A stretch of DNA of 30,221 nucleotides from Bradyrhizobium sp. CCH5-F6 (GTDB lineage Bacteria > Pseudomonadota > Alphaproteobacteria > Rhizobiales > Xanthobacteraceae): the NCBI RefSeq assembly GCF_001556045.1, contig NZ_LSIC01000049.1, positions 1-30,221 of the forward strand, read 5' to 3'. Made by a program: the position numbers and the translations under genes. Positions 1 to 10,915 of this stretch are shown piece after piece. Below the pieces are notes generated by a model. That model ran no database searches, was not told the origin of the DNA, and saw only the letters and a list, made by a program, of their open reading frames with translations. How positions within the stretch are numbered: the first letter of the stretch is position 1; each line of letters begins with the position of its first letter.

Positions 1-1070
1 GTTGTGAGTGGGTCGACGTCGCCGAGAACCTCGCGATCGATCGCGCCAAGAAGCTTTTCGGCGCCAAATTCGCCAACGTGCAGCCGAACTCCGGCAGCCA
101 GATGAACCAGGCGGTGTTCCTGGCGCTGCTTCAGCCCGGCGACACCTTCATGGGTCTCGATCTCGCGGCCGGCGGCCATCTCACCCATGGCTCGCCCGTC
201 AACATGAGCGGCAAGTGGTTCAAGGCCGTGCACTACACCGTGCGCCGCGAGGACCAGATCATCGACATGGACGCGGTCGCCAGGCAGGCCGAGGAGGTCA
301 AGCCAAAGCTGATCGTGGCCGGCGGCTCGGCCTATTCGCGCGCCTGGGACTTCAAGCGTTTCCGCGAGATCGCGGACAGCGTCGGGGCGTATCTCCTGGT
401 CGACATGGCGCATTTCGCGGGTCTCGTCGCCGGCGGCGTGCATGCTTCGCCGGTGCCGTATGCGCACGTCACCACGACGACGACGCACAAGTCGTTGCGC
501 GGCCCGCGCGGCGGCCTCATGCTGTGGAATGACGAGACGCTGACCAAGAAGCTCAACTCGGCGATCTTCCCGGGCCTGCAGGGCGGTCCTCTGATGCACG
601 TGATTGCGGCGAAGGCGGTCGCCTTCGGCGAGGCGCTGCGTCCGGACTTCAAGGTCTACGCCAAGAACGTCGTCGAGAATGCCAAGGCCCTGGCCGAGAC
701 CTTGAAGGGCCACGGTTTCGATATCGTCTCAGGCGGTACCGACAATCATCTGATGCTGGTCGATCTCCGGCCGAAGGGCCTGAAGGGCAACGTGTCGGAG
801 AAGGCGCTGGTCCGCGCGGCGATCACCTGCAACAAGAACGGCATTCCGTTCGACCCGGAATCGCCCTTCGTCACGTCAGGCATTCGGCTCGGCACACCCG
901 CAGCGACCAGCCGCGGGTTCGGTGTGGCCGAATTCCAGCAGGTCGGCGGCATGATCGCCGAGGTCCTCAACGCGATCGCGCAATCCTCCGACGGCAAGGC
1001 GCCGCTGGTGGAGGCCGCGATCAAGGAACGGGTCAAGGCGCTGACCGACCGGTTCCCGATCTACCAGTAA
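1..1070 (+). CDS. glyA: Serine hydroxymethyltransferase, 5'-truncated by the window edge
   Basis: PLP enzyme that interconverts serine and glycine and loads tetrahydrofolate with a one-carbon unit. The reading frame is open from base 3 ([20 protein letters not shown]...), so the gene begins outside the window; about 355 residues are present and roughly 75-80 N-terminal residues are missing compared with the usual 420-435. The PLP-binding lysine lies in [14 protein letters not shown] (Lys codon 489-491). [11 protein letters not shown] and [11 protein letters not shown] are further family signatures. The stop is 28 bases before nrdR, in the same direction, so the two may be co-transcribed. Identification is secure. 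Confidence 0.97.
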   Translation, partial: CEWVDVAENLAIDRAKKLFGAKFANVQPNSGSQMNQAVFLALLQPGDTFMGLDLAAGGHLTHGSPVNMSGKWFKAVHYTVRREDQIIDMDAVARQAEEVKPKLIVAGGSAYSRAWDFKRFREIADSVGAYLLVDMAHFAGLVAGGVHASPVPYAHVTTTTTHKSLRGPRGGLMLWNDETLTKKLNSAIFPGLQGGPLMHVIAAKAVAFGEALRPDFKVYAKNVVENAKALAETLKGHGFDIVSGGTDNHLMLVDLRPKGLKGNVSEKALVRAAITCNKNGIPFDPESPFVTSGIRLGTPAATSRGFGVAEFQQVGGMIAEVLNAIAQSSDGKAPLVEAAIKERVKALTDRFPIYQ

Positions 1071-1098
1071 GACTAGGAACTCCAATTAAGGTCCGCGG

Positions 1099-1581
1099 AT
1101 GCGCTGCCCGAACTGCAACAGTCTCGATACGCAGGTAAAGGACTCGCGTCCGACCGAGGACTCGTCCGTGATCCGCAGGCGGCGCGTGTGCGTCGCCTGC
1201 AATTTCCGCTTCACCACCTTCGAGCGCGTGCAGCTGCGCGAGCTCACGGTGATCAAGCGCAACGGCCGCCGCGTGCCGTTCGACCGCGACAAGCTGATGC
1301 GCTCGGTGCAGATCTCGTTGCGCAAGCGGCAGGTCGAGCCGGAGCGGGTGGAGAAGATGGTTTCCACCATCGTGCGCGAGCTCGAGACCGGCGGCGAGGC
1401 CGAGATCTCCTCCGAGGTGATCGGCGAGACCGTGATGGAGCATCTGCGCACGCTCGACGACGTCGCCTATGTGCGCTTTGCCTCGGTCTACCGCAATTTC
1501 CGCGAGGCCAAGGATTTCGCCGACGTGCTCGGCGAGCTCTCCGGCGAGGAGGAAGCGCGGCTCGCCGCGATCCGCAAATGA
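1099..1581 (+). CDS. nrdR: Transcriptional repressor NrdR
   Basis: Zinc-ribbon/ATP-cone repressor of ribonucleotide reductase genes; it senses the ATP/dATP state and binds NrdR boxes. The protein has 160 aa, the normal family length. An N-terminal zinc ribbon uses C3/C6 and C31/C34 (CPNC and CVAC), followed by RRRRVC and FTTFERV. The ATP-cone domain starts near residue 49 ([16 protein letters not shown]). The ATG at 1099 gives the canonical MRCPNCNS start. Its TGA overlaps the ATG of ribD (ATGA at 1578-1581), so the two are translationally coupled. Linkage of nrdR to rib genes is common in proteobacteria. Confidence 0.97.
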   Translation: MRCPNCNSLDTQVKDSRPTEDSSVIRRRRVCVACNFRFTTFERVQLRELTVIKRNGRRVPFDRDKLMRSVQISLRKRQVEPERVEKMVSTIVRELETGGEAEISSEVIGETVMEHLRTLDDVAYVRFASVYRNFREAKDFADVLGELSGEEEARLAAIRK

Positions 1582-2726
1582 TCTTCCGCATCCTGGAGGA
1601 TCAGTTCGCGCAGAAGGCCCGCGAGGCCAAGGATGCCGATCGTAGATTCATGGAGCTGGCGCTCTCGCTGGGCAAGCGCGGACAGGGGCGGACCTGGCCC
1701 AATCCGGCCGTGGGCGCCGTCGTCGTCAAGGACGGCATCATCGTCGGCCGCGGCTGGACGCAGCCCGGAGGACGGCCGCATGGCGAGCCTGAGGCGCTTC
1801 GGCGCGCGGGCGAGTCGGCGCGTGGCGCCACGCTCTACGTCACCCTGGAGCCGTGCTCGCATTTCGGCAAGTCGCCGCCTTGCGCCGATGCGGTGATCGC
1901 AGCGGGCATCAAGCGGGTGGTGGCGGCGATCGAGGATCCCAATCCTGAGGTCGCAGGCCAGGGGCATGCGCGTCTGCGCGCCGCCGGCATCAATGTGGAT
2001 GTGGGGCTTTGTGCGGCGGAAGCTGCCTTCGATCATGCCGGCCATTTCCGTCGTATCCGGGACAAGCGTCCGCATGTGATCCTCAAGCTCGCGGTTTCGC
2101 CCGACGGCAAGATCGGCGCTGCCGGCGGCAAGCCGCTCGCGATCACGGGTGAGGCGGCGCGCGACCGCGTGCATCTCCTGCGCGCGCAGAGCGATGCGAT
2201 CCTGGTCGGCATCGGCACGGTGCTGGCGGACGATCCGCAACTCACCTGCCGCCTGCCGGGCATGGAAGCACGGTCTCCGGTGCGTGTCGTCCTCGACAAG
2301 AATCTGCGTATTCCGGCCACGAGCCGGCTTGTTCGTTCTGCCCGTGAGACGCCGCTCTGGGTCGTCAGCTCAGAGCTCGCCGAAGCTGCCGCGGCGACAC
2401 GCCTTGGTGCTGCCGGCACGCAGATCATCCGCATACCGCCCGGGAGTGCTTCCGGGCTCGATCTTCCGTCCGTGCTGCATGCGCTGGCGGAGAAAGGCAT
2501 CACGCGGCTGATGGTCGAGGGCGGCAGCCGCGTTGCGGCGTCGTTCGTCGCGGCCGACCTCGTCGACGAGATCTGGCTGTTCCGCGGAGCGGAAGCGGTC
2601 GGCGAGGGCGGCGTCGATGCGCTCGATGCATTGCCCCTGTCGAAAATCACGCAGTCGCAGGCCTACAAGGTTCATGCTAGCGAGACCTTCGGCAAGGATA
2701 CTCTCACCATCTACGAGCGCGCGTAA
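1578..2726 (+). CDS. ribD: Bifunctional riboflavin deaminase/reductase RibD
   Basis: Catalyses two successive riboflavin steps: deamination of the pyrimidine ring and NADPH-dependent reduction of the ribosyl side chain. I chose the ATG at 1578, which overlaps the nrdR stop, giving 382 aa. The frame is open further upstream but inside nrdR. A later ATG at 1650 ([11 protein letters not shown]) would match the shorter N-terminus of many homologues and cannot be excluded. The deaminase domain is at about residues 25-145, with zinc ligands H68-x-E70 and the [11 protein letters not shown] motif (C93, C102). The reductase domain follows from about residue 165 ([14 protein letters not shown]). Its stop TAA shares one base with the ribE start. 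Confidence 0.95.
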   Translation: MIFRILEDQFAQKAREAKDADRRFMELALSLGKRGQGRTWPNPAVGAVVVKDGIIVGRGWTQPGGRPHGEPEALRRAGESARGATLYVTLEPCSHFGKSPPCADAVIAAGIKRVVAAIEDPNPEVAGQGHARLRAAGINVDVGLCAAEAAFDHAGHFRRIRDKRPHVILKLAVSPDGKIGAAGGKPLAITGEAARDRVHLLRAQSDAILVGIGTVLADDPQLTCRLPGMEARSPVRVVLDKNLRIPATSRLVRSARETPLWVVSSELAEAAAATRLGAAGTQIIRIPPGSASGLDLPSVLHALAEKGITRLMVEGGSRVAASFVAADLVDEIWLFRGAEAVGEGGVDALDALPLSKITQSQAYKVHASETFGKDTLTIYERA

Positions 2727-3349
2727 TGTTCACCGGCATTGTCACCGATATCGGCGAGATCGTCGCCTTCACACCGACGGCGCAGGGCCAGTTGCATCGT
2801 CTGCGGATCGCCTGCCGTTATGACCGGACCACCATCGCCGACGGCGCCTCGATCGCCTGCAACGGCGTCTGCCTGACGGTCGTCGCCTCCGGTGTCGAAG
2901 GCAGCAAGGACTCTAAGCAAACTACCTGGTTCGAGGTCGATGCCGCGGCCGAGACGCTGGCGCTGACCACGGCGAAGCACTGGAAGCTCGGCACCCGGCT
3001 CAACCTCGAACGCGCGCTGAAGATCGGCGATGAGCTCGGCGGCCACATCGTCGCCGGCCACGCCGACGGGATTGCAACGCTCGTCAGCCGCGAAGACCTG
3101 CCCGACATGGCGCGGTTCGAGCTCTCGACCACGCGGGAGCTGGCGCGGTTCATCGCGACCAAGGGCTCGATCACGCTCGACGGCGTGTCGCTGACGGTCA
3201 ATACGGTCAAGGACGTGAGCTTTTCGGTGCTGATCATCCCGCACACGCTGACGGTCACGACGATCGGCGGCTGGAAGGCGGGGGACGAGGTCAATATCGA
3301 GGTCGACCTGATGGCCCGTTATGCGGCGCGGCTGACGGAAATGAAGTGA
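2726..3349 (+). CDS. ribE: Riboflavin synthase alpha subunit
   Basis: Dismutates two molecules of 6,7-dimethyl-8-ribityllumazine to riboflavin and the pyrimidinedione precursor; acts as a homotrimer in the cytosol. The 207-aa protein starts with the family hallmark [12 protein letters not shown] and contains two lumazine-binding barrels. The repeated motifs are IACNGVCLTVV (about residues 46-56) and ITLDGVSLTVN (about residues 149-159). The start overlaps the ribD stop (TAATG), a sign of coupling. Some annotations name this gene ribC. A dispersed repeat follows before ribH, so ribE and ribH are not tightly packed. Confidence 0.96.
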   Translation: MFTGIVTDIGEIVAFTPTAQGQLHRLRIACRYDRTTIADGASIACNGVCLTVVASGVEGSKDSKQTTWFEVDAAAETLALTTAKHWKLGTRLNLERALKIGDELGGHIVAGHADGIATLVSREDLPDMARFELSTTRELARFIATKGSITLDGVSLTVNTVKDVSFSVLIIPHTLTVTTIGGWKAGDEVNIEVDLMARYAARLTEMK

Positions 3350-3475
3350 CCGGCAAAGCCGGCCGTTCCGGGATGGTCCGAAGGACCAGACCACAGGTGC
3401 GCAATTGCGCACCGGGGAATCTCGAGATTCCGGGTTCGCTTTACGCCCCGGAATGACAATGTCTTTCAACTTGGC
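3350..3475. repeat. Dispersed palindromic repeat between ribE and ribH
   Basis: Non-coding block built from several short perfect palindromes: TGGTCC-gaa-GGACCA at 3374-3388, an 18-bp palindrome centred on CAATTG at 3396-3413, and a 16-bp palindrome centred on TCGA at 3416-3431. The block ends in the CCCGGAATGACAATG tail. I recognise this composition as a high-copy Bradyrhizobium/Rhodopseudomonas interspersed element; the copy number in this genome cannot be seen here. It lies within a co-directional operon and could form mRNA hairpins between the ribE and ribH segments. Confidence 0.7.
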
Positions 3476-3530
3476 TAACCCGCCGGCGGCGACTACATAA
3501 CGCGCCGACGACTGTAGAACGGATTGAACC

Positions 3531-4022
3531 ATGGCAGACGCGCGGCGCGCACCCCTGAAGGACCAGACCGACATTTCCGGCGCGCGCGCGCTGATCGTCG
3601 AGGCGCGGTTCTATGACGATCTCCAGGACGCGCTTCTGGATGGCGCGGTGGCCGAGCTGAAAGCGGCTGGCCTGACGCATGACGTGATCACGGTTCCCGG
3701 TGCGCTGGAAATCCCGGCCGCGGTCGCCATCGCGGTCGATGCCGCCGCGGCGAACGGCAAGCCGTACGATGCCGTGATCGCGCTCGGCTGCGTGATCCGC
3801 GGCGACACCATTCACTTCGAGATCGTGTCCCAGGAATCCTCGCGCGCGCTGATGGACCTCGCGGTGGCCCGAAAGCTGCCGCTCGGCAACGGCATCCTCA
3901 CCGTCAACACCGAAGCACAGGCCTGGGCGCGGGCGCGCGCCAGCGAGCTCGACAAGGGCGGCGATGCCGCGCGCGCGGCGCTCGCGATGCTGCGCATCAA
4001 GCGCCGCCTGGCGCAGGCCTGA
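3531..4022 (+). CDS. ribH: 6,7-dimethyl-8-ribityllumazine synthase
   Basis: Condenses the RibD/phosphatase product with 3,4-dihydroxybutanone 4-phosphate to form the lumazine substrate of RibE. The 163-aa length is normal. Motifs seen are VEARFYDDL near the N-terminus, [10 protein letters not shown] (substrate pocket), and [17 protein letters not shown] with the catalytic histidine. The C-terminus has the expected [13 protein letters not shown]. The ATG at 3531 is preceded only by a weak purine stretch (ACGGA). The gene sits 181 bases after ribE, across the repeat, and 3 bases before nusB. The ribH-nusB pair is widely conserved. Confidence 0.96.
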   Translation: MADARRAPLKDQTDISGARALIVEARFYDDLQDALLDGAVAELKAAGLTHDVITVPGALEIPAAVAIAVDAAAANGKPYDAVIALGCVIRGDTIHFEIVSQESSRALMDLAVARKLPLGNGILTVNTEAQAWARARASELDKGGDAARAALAMLRIKRRLAQA

Positions 4023-4025
4023 GCC

Positions 4026-4523
4026 ATGGCCGACAACACCAAAAAGCCTCCGCTCGGCACCGAGAAGAAAGCGAACCGGCGCGGTGCGGCACGGCTCGCA
4101 GCCGTGCAGGCGCTGTACCAGATGGATATCGCAGGCGCCGGCATCAACGACATCTTCGCCGAGTTCGAGAGCCATTGGCTCGGCAATGAGGTCGAGGGCG
4201 ATACATATCTGCCGGCCGAAGCCGCCTTCTTCCGCGACGTCGTCTCGGGCGTCGTGCGCGACCAGAAGAAGCTCGATCCCCTGATCGACGAGGCGCTGTC
4301 GAAGGGCTGGCCCTTGAAGCGGATCGAAGCCATTCTGCGCGCGGTGCTGCGGGCCGGGGCCTATGAGCTCCAGCATCGCAAGGACGTGCCGGGCCGCGTC
4401 GTGGTCTCCGAATATGTCGATGTCGCCAATGCCTTCGTCGATCGCGAGGAAACCGGCATGGTGAACGCGGTGCTCGACCAGATCGGCCGCCAGTTTCGCG
4501 GCGACGAGTTCGGGCGGGGGTAG
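4026..4523 (+). CDS. nusB: Transcription antitermination factor NusB
   Basis: RNA-binding partner of NusE (S10) in rRNA antitermination. The 165-aa all-helical protein has the typical N-terminal RRGAARLAAVQALYQMDI and C-terminal ILRAVLRAGAYELQHR...VSEYVDVANAFV...GMVNAVLDQIGRQ. A basic, unstructured leader of about 18 residues precedes the fold, as in other alphaproteobacteria. The start lies 3 bases after the ribH stop, indicating co-transcription. It is followed by a 166-base gap containing a dispersed repeat, then thiL. Confidence 0.96.
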   Translation: MADNTKKPPLGTEKKANRRGAARLAAVQALYQMDIAGAGINDIFAEFESHWLGNEVEGDTYLPAEAAFFRDVVSGVVRDQKKLDPLIDEALSKGWPLKRIEAILRAVLRAGAYELQHRKDVPGRVVVSEYVDVANAFVDREETGMVNAVLDQIGRQFRGDEFGRG

Positions 4524-4559
4524 GATGACCCGAGGGCGGATGCAAAGCGGCTGCCCCAT

Positions 4560-4675
4560 ACTCCGTCGTCATCACCCGCGAAGGCGGGTGATCCAGTACG
4601 CGGTAGCCTATCGATTTGGCATGAACGTCTCTGGAATACTGGATCGCCCGGTCAAGCCGGGCGGTGACCGCGAGG
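4560..4675. repeat. Dispersed repeat between nusB and thiL
   Basis: A nested inverted-repeat element. The outer arms ATCCAGTA (4591-4598) and TACTGGAT (4637-4644) pair with each other. They are flanked by a hairpin CACCCGC-gaag-GCGGGTG at 4573-4590 and by a GC-rich hairpin CGCCCGG/CCGGGCG just after 4644. I recognise the wording (ATCACCCGCGAAGGCGGGTG with TACTGGATCGCCCG) as a frequent Bradyrhizobium intergenic element. Its right edge runs directly into the likely thiL ribosome-binding site (GAGGGG near 4672). Confidence 0.7.
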
Positions 4676-4689
4676 GGTGAGCTGGGCCG

Positions 4690-5688
4690 ATGGCAAACTC
4701 GCAAAATCCCTCCGCCGAAGATTCCCTCATTGCGCGCTACTTCAAGCCGCTGGCGACCGATCCCGGTGCTTTCGGGCTGGTCGATGACGCGGCGGTCCTG
4801 TCCTCATCCGGCGACGACATCGTCATCACCACCGATGCCATCGTTGAGGGCGTGCATTATCTTGCCGACGATCCGCCCGACACCATCGCGCGCAAGGCGC
4901 TGCGGGTGAACCTGTCCGACCTCGCCGCCAAGGGCGCGCTGCCTGCCGGCTTCGTGCTGACGCTGGCGCTGCGGAGCCAAGAGGATGCCTGGCTTCGTCC
5001 CTTTGCGGACGCACTGGGCGAGGACGCAGAGAACTTTGCTTGTCCTCTGCTCGGCGGCGACACGGTGTCGACGCCGGGCCCGCAAATGATCTCGATCACG
5101 GCCTTCGGCCGTGTGCCAAGGGGGCGCATGATCGGCCGTACCGGCGCAAGGCCGGGCGACCGCATTCTGGTGACCGGGACGATCGGCGACGCCGCGCTCG
5201 GCCTCGACGTGCTCAAAGGCGGCGCGGCGGCCGGCGCGCTGATATCCGATCCCGCTGCACGGGATTTTCTGGTCTCACGCTATCGGGTGCCGCAGCCGCG
5301 CAATGTGCTGGCGGGGGCCGTGCGCGATCACGCGACCGCAGCGATGGACGTCTCCGACGGCCTCGCCGGTGATTTGACGAAACTCTGCGCAGCGTCCGGA
5401 GTCTCGGCTTCGGTCGAGCTGGCGAGCGTGCCGCTCTCGGCCGCGGCGGCAGGCCTGCTCGCCCGCAAGGTCGTTTGCGTCGAGACGCTGCTTGCCGGGG
5501 GCGACGACTACGAGGTGCTGTGCACCGTTCCGCCGGCGCAAAGCGAGGCGATGATCGCTGCGGGGCGGGCGATGGGCGTGACCTTGACCGCGATCGGAAC
5601 GATCCTGGAGGGGCGCGAGCGACCGCGCTTCCTGGACGGGCAGGGGCAGGAACTGCTCTTGAGGCGGCTGTCCTACAGCCACTTCTAG
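4690..5688 (+). CDS. thiL: Thiamine-monophosphate kinase
   Basis: ATP-dependent phosphorylation of thiamine monophosphate to thiamine diphosphate, the last step of thiamine biosynthesis. The 332-aa protein is of normal length and belongs to the AIR-synthase (PurM) superfamily. Visible signatures are GLVDDAAVL (about residue 29), the Mg/ATP-binding LLGGDTV, MDVSDGLAGDLTKL and the C-terminal LAGGDDYEVLCTV. The ATG at 4690 has GAGGGGTGAG about 10 bases upstream. Position after nusB is conserved in proteobacteria. No TPP riboswitch is visible in the short upstream gap, which is occupied by a repeat. Confidence 0.96.
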   Translation: MANSQNPSAEDSLIARYFKPLATDPGAFGLVDDAAVLSSSGDDIVITTDAIVEGVHYLADDPPDTIARKALRVNLSDLAAKGALPAGFVLTLALRSQEDAWLRPFADALGEDAENFACPLLGGDTVSTPGPQMISITAFGRVPRGRMIGRTGARPGDRILVTGTIGDAALGLDVLKGGAAAGALISDPAARDFLVSRYRVPQPRNVLAGAVRDHATAAMDVSDGLAGDLTKLCAASGVSASVELASVPLSAAAAGLLARKVVCVETLLAGGDDYEVLCTVPPAQSEAMIAAGRAMGVTLTAIGTILEGRERPRFLDGQGQELLLRRLSYSHF

Positions 5689-5801
5689 GAATTGCTCCAA
5701 ATCGGCATCTTGGTTCTCAGTGTTGGTCTAAATACCTGCCGAGATCGGCGTTTTCGGCCTTATCCGGCGTTGCACCCTCAATTTGATTTTGGCAAGCTCG
5801 C

Positions 5802-5850
5802 GACCGAACAAGGCCGCCCCTTTAGGGCAAGGGGGCGGCCTTGTTCGAAA
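5802..5850. terminator. Long perfect hairpin between thiL and hppA
   Basis: The arm CGAACAAGGCCGCCCC at 5805-5820 is exactly complementary to 5832-5847. Three further pairs (one G-U) close the stem to about 19 bp, with a 5-base loop at 5824-5828. No T-run follows on either strand, so a classical Rho-independent terminator is uncertain. It could terminate or attenuate thiL-operon transcription, protect mRNA ends, or belong to the hppA leader, whose ATG is 75 bases downstream. The 234-base gap shows no other feature. Confidence 0.55.
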
Positions 5851-5922
5851 TCAAGGCGCCGCACCGCACGACGGACAACAAAAGGCGCCGGGGGTACATC
5901 AAGGATCTGAGGCAATAATCAA

Positions 5923-8043
<2,121 letters not shown>

Positions 8044-8066
8044 GCAGCGTCACCAGTCTGCAAGAC

Positions 8067-8096
8067 AAACCCCGCGGCGTGAGCCGCGGGGTTTTT
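8067..8096 (+). terminator. Rho-independent terminator after hppA
   Basis: A perfect 12-bp GC-rich stem (AAACCCCGCGGC at 8067-8078 with 8083-8094), a GTGA tetraloop, and a T-run at 8092-8096. It starts 24 bases after the hppA stop and marks the end of that transcription unit. Confidence 0.93.
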
Positions 8097-8216
8097 GATT
8101 CACGAAATCGTGCCCTCGCAGCTGCCTTTGTCGCAGGGGAACTGTGAGCTCAATTATAAAGTGTCTTCCCTCGGAGGGCTACCGTGCAGGTGTTGTCTCA
8201 CCCACTGGAGGGAAGA

Positions 8217-9764
8217 ATGACGCAAGCTGCAAACCTGAATCCAAGACACGGGAAAGCCGGACGCCAGCCGACCAGGGCGGGTTTGAAACCGCCCAGCGCC
8301 AATGCAGACCCCGGCATGTTCGGGCGGATGTTCGACCTGCCGGCCTTCACGGCACCGGAGGCTGCGCTGCAGGCGCTTGCCGCCGCGATGAAGGACGCCA
8401 GTCCGGACGATCAGGCCGGCGACAATGCCAGCGTTCCCTCGGGCTTCACCTATCTCGGCCAATTCGTCGATCACGACATTACGCTTGATCTCACGTCGCT
8501 TGCCGAGAAACAGGAGGACCCCCACGCCACCACGAACTTCCGAACGCCCAGGCTCGATCTGGACAGCATTTACGGTCTGGGACCGGATGGCAGCCCCCAA
8601 CTCTACGCTCGTGATCCCAACAACATCACGCAGCCCGGGCCGAAGTTCCTGCTCGGCAAGACGGCGCCCACGCCGCGCGCGGCCGGCGTCTTTCCGAACG
8701 ATCTGACGAGGAATTCGGAAGGGCGAGCCCTGATCGGCGACCACCGCAATGACGAGAACCTGCTGGTCGCACAGACGCACCTTGCGTTCCTGAAATTCCA
8801 CAACAAGGTCGTCGATATGCTCGCAGCCGGTCCCAACCCGCCGGCGGCCGACAAGCTCTTCTCCGAAGCAAGGAAGCTGGTGACCTGGCACTATCAATGG
8901 ATGGTGCTGCACGATTTCGTCGAGCGCTTGACGGAAAAGGGCATCGTCGCCAGGATTCTGCACGAGGGCCGCAAGTTCTATCGATTCCAGAAGGTGCCCT
9001 ATATGCCGGTCGAGTTCTCGGCGGCAGCCTACCGGCTTGGGCACAGCATGGTTCGCGAGACGTATAGCCACAACCGTGTGTTCACGCCCGGCGGCTTTGC
9101 CGCGGCGAGCCTCAGCCTCGAGTTCTTCTTCTCCGGGCTCTCCGGCCGCATCCTGGGCGAGATTGCCGGCACCACTCCCAACGCACCCAATTCCCCGCCC
9201 AACGTCAGCACCTTGCCCACGGACTGGATCATCGACTGGAGCCGCTTCTACGAATTCGATCCGGCGCCTGCGCCGACGCCAAACTTCCTGTTCAACCATT
9301 CGCGAAAGATCGATCCATTCCTGATTCCGAAGTTGCACGATCTTCCAGGGGGCGGCGGAAGCCTCCCGTTCCGCAACCTGCAGCGCGGAGTCAATCTCGG
9401 ATTGCCGTCGGGGCAGGATGTGGCGCGTGCGATGGGGATTCCCGTGCTCAAGCCCACGGAGATCGCAACTGGTACGGACGGCGCCGTTGCGGCCGCCCAG
9501 GGTTTCGATCGAAAGACGCCGCTCTGGTACTACATCCTCAAAGAGGCCCAGGTGAAGACCGGCGGCCTTCGGCTCGGTCCGGTCGGCGCGCGCATCGTGG
9601 CGGAGGTGTTCATTGGCATCGTCGCTGGCGACACCCAATCCTATCTCAGCCAGCAGAACTGGAAGCCGACGCTGCCGGCGAAGACTCCCGGCACTTTCCT
9701 GATGAGCGATCTGTTGCGCTTCGTCGGAGATATCAGCCCGATCGACGGCGTCACGACCGGATAG
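8217..9764 (+). CDS. Animal-type haem peroxidase (bacterial peroxinectin-like)
   Basis: Member of the peroxidase-cyclooxygenase superfamily (An_peroxidase fold), oxidising substrates with H2O2; the physiological substrate is unknown. From ATG 8217 it has 515 aa. The distal haem motif is GQFVDHD (His86), followed by FRTPRLDLDSIYG and GDHRNDENLLVAQTHLAFLKFHN. The proximal histidine is H275 in YRLGHSMVRETYSHN. No signal peptide is visible. The ATG has GGAGGG at 8207-8212. An in-frame GTG at 8184 also has GGAGGG (8173-8178) at good spacing and would add 11 residues. The gene stands alone after the hppA terminator and ends in a dispersed repeat. Confidence 0.9.
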   Translation: MTQAANLNPRHGKAGRQPTRAGLKPPSANADPGMFGRMFDLPAFTAPEAALQALAAAMKDASPDDQAGDNASVPSGFTYLGQFVDHDITLDLTSLAEKQEDPHATTNFRTPRLDLDSIYGLGPDGSPQLYARDPNNITQPGPKFLLGKTAPTPRAAGVFPNDLTRNSEGRALIGDHRNDENLLVAQTHLAFLKFHNKVVDMLAAGPNPPAADKLFSEARKLVTWHYQWMVLHDFVERLTEKGIVARILHEGRKFYRFQKVPYMPVEFSAAAYRLGHSMVRETYSHNRVFTPGGFAAASLSLEFFFSGLSGRILGEIAGTTPNAPNSPPNVSTLPTDWIIDWSRFYEFDPAPAPTPNFLFNHSRKIDPFLIPKLHDLPGGGGSLPFRNLQRGVNLGLPSGQDVARAMGIPVLKPTEIATGTDGAVAAAQGFDRKTPLWYYILKEAQVKTGGLRLGPVGARIVAEVFIGIVAGDTQSYLSQQNWKPTLPAKTPGTFLMSDLLRFVGDISPIDGVTTG

Positions 9765-9773
9765 CAGTTGCTC

Positions 9774-9873
9774 TAAAGCGCGACGCGATCAGGACGAATC
9801 GTCATCGCGCTTTAGGTTGTTGTTTAAGCATGATCTTCTCGGAAAACCGCTGTGCACTTTTCCGGATCATGCT
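9774..9873. repeat. Dispersed 100-bp repeat, copy A
   Basis: Two consecutive hairpins. The first pairs AAAGCGCGACGCGAT with ATCGCGCTTT. The second pairs AAGCATGATC plus TCGGAAAA with TTTTCCGGATCATGCT. A second copy, about 88% identical by eye, is at 26459-26561 in the same orientation. This copy lies between the convergent peroxidase gene and the TTT receptor gene. I recognise it as a high-copy element of the Bradyrhizobium/Rhodopseudomonas group. Confidence 0.85.
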
Positions 9874-9913
9874 CTGGTCCCGGATGCCGCAGGCGGCATC
9901 CGGGACACGAGAA

Positions 9914-10915
9914 CTATTGCACATCCATCTGCAGCCCTTCCTTCTGGATGATGCCGGCGAACTTCTTCGTCTCGGCCTCCACGAAGGCGGCAAATTGCTG
10001 CGGCGTGCCGTAGTCGGCGCGGGCGCCCATGGCGGCGATCTGCTTCTTGATGTCCTCGCGCTCCAGCATCGCCTTGATCTGGAGATTGAGCGCGTTGAGC
10101 ACCTCGGGTGACACTCCCTTCGGCAAGAACACCGAGAACCAGGACGATATGTCGAAATTCGCCAGCTCGGGCGCGCTCTCTCGCATCGTCGGCAGGTTCG
10201 GCGCGAGGTCGCTGCGCTCGGTCGTGGTGACGCAGAGACCGTTGAGCGTGCCGTTCTGCACCTGCGGCAGGCTCGGGTAGAGATTGTCGAACAGGATCTG
10301 GATGTCGCCGGCGAGTGCCGCTTGAAGTGCGGGTCCGGCGCCGCGGAACGGGATGTGCGTCATCTTCAGGCCGGTGAGCTGGAGGAACCAGGCGCCGGTG
10401 AGATGAGGGCTCTGACCGACGCCGGAGGAGGCGTAGCTGAGCTTGTCCGGATTGGCCTTCAGATACGCGATCAGCTCGGCGACCGACTTGATGCCGGTCT
10501 TGGGATGCGCCGAGACGATGTTCGGAATCCGGATCATGTTGGAGACCGGCTGGAGCTGGTCGGGCTTGTAGCTGAGGTTCTTGAAGATGCTGTAGGCGAT
10601 CGCGTTCGGACCGGGATTGCCGACCAGGATGGTGTGGCCATCAGGCTTGGCGCGGACCACCTCGGCAGTCCCGATGGTGCCGCCGCCGCCCGAGCGGTTT
10701 TCCACGACCGCCGACTGGCCCCAGGCGGTTTGCAGATGCGCGGCCAGGAGCCGGCCCATCACGTCGGTCGAGCCGCCGGCCGCAGCCGGCACGACGAGGC
10801 GAACGTTCTCGGTGGGCTTCCAGTCGGCGAGGCTCGATCGCGGCAATATGGCTGCGGCTGAAAGGCCGGCAGCGCCGGTGAGAACGCGACGGCGGGTCAA
10901 CAAAGGCTTAGGCAC
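9914..10915 (-). CDS. Tripartite tricarboxylate transporter substrate-binding protein (Bug/TctC family), Tat-exported
   Basis: Periplasmic solute receptor that normally hands carboxylates or similar small acids to a TctA/TctB membrane pair. It is 333 aa with an N-terminal twin-arginine signal (TRRRVLTGAAG, R8-R10) and a cleavage site near SSLA-D30. The mature domain shows the Bug-family pattern RLVVPAAAGGSTDVMGR, VENRSGGGGTIG and YASSGVGQSPHL, then FRGAGPALQAALAGDIQ. No TctA or TctB gene is nearby, so it is an orphan receptor, as is common in bacteria with many Bug proteins. The ligand cannot be inferred. The 216-base gap to bamE shows nothing clear. Confidence 0.92.
   Translation of the reverse strand: MPKPLLTRRRVLTGAAGLSAAAILPRSSLADWKPTENVRLVVPAAAGGSTDVMGRLLAAHLQTAWGQSAVVENRSGGGGTIGTAEVVRAKPDGHTILVGNPGPNAIAYSIFKNLSYKPDQLQPVSNMIRIPNIVSAHPKTGIKSVAELIAYLKANPDKLSYASSGVGQSPHLTGAWFLQLTGLKMTHIPFRGAGPALQAALAGDIQILFDNLYPSLPQVQNGTLNGLCVTTTERSDLAPNLPTMRESAPELANFDISSWFSVFLPKGVSPEVLNALNLQIKAMLEREDIKKQIAAMGARADYGTPQQFAAFVEAETKKFAGIIQKEGLQMDVQ

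Noticed and set aside
3350..3530. FMN riboswitch before ribH
   Set aside because: The conserved RFN element boxes are not present; the gap is a palindromic repeat.
3374..3574. Long minus-strand open frames crossing the ribE-ribH gap
   Set aside because: They run through the dispersed repeat and antisense to rib genes; high GC keeps all frames open, and no protein family pattern is visible.
8154..9638. 494-codon minus-strand open frame over the peroxidase gene
   Set aside because: It is a shadow of the real gene; the plus-strand protein has complete haem peroxidase motifs.
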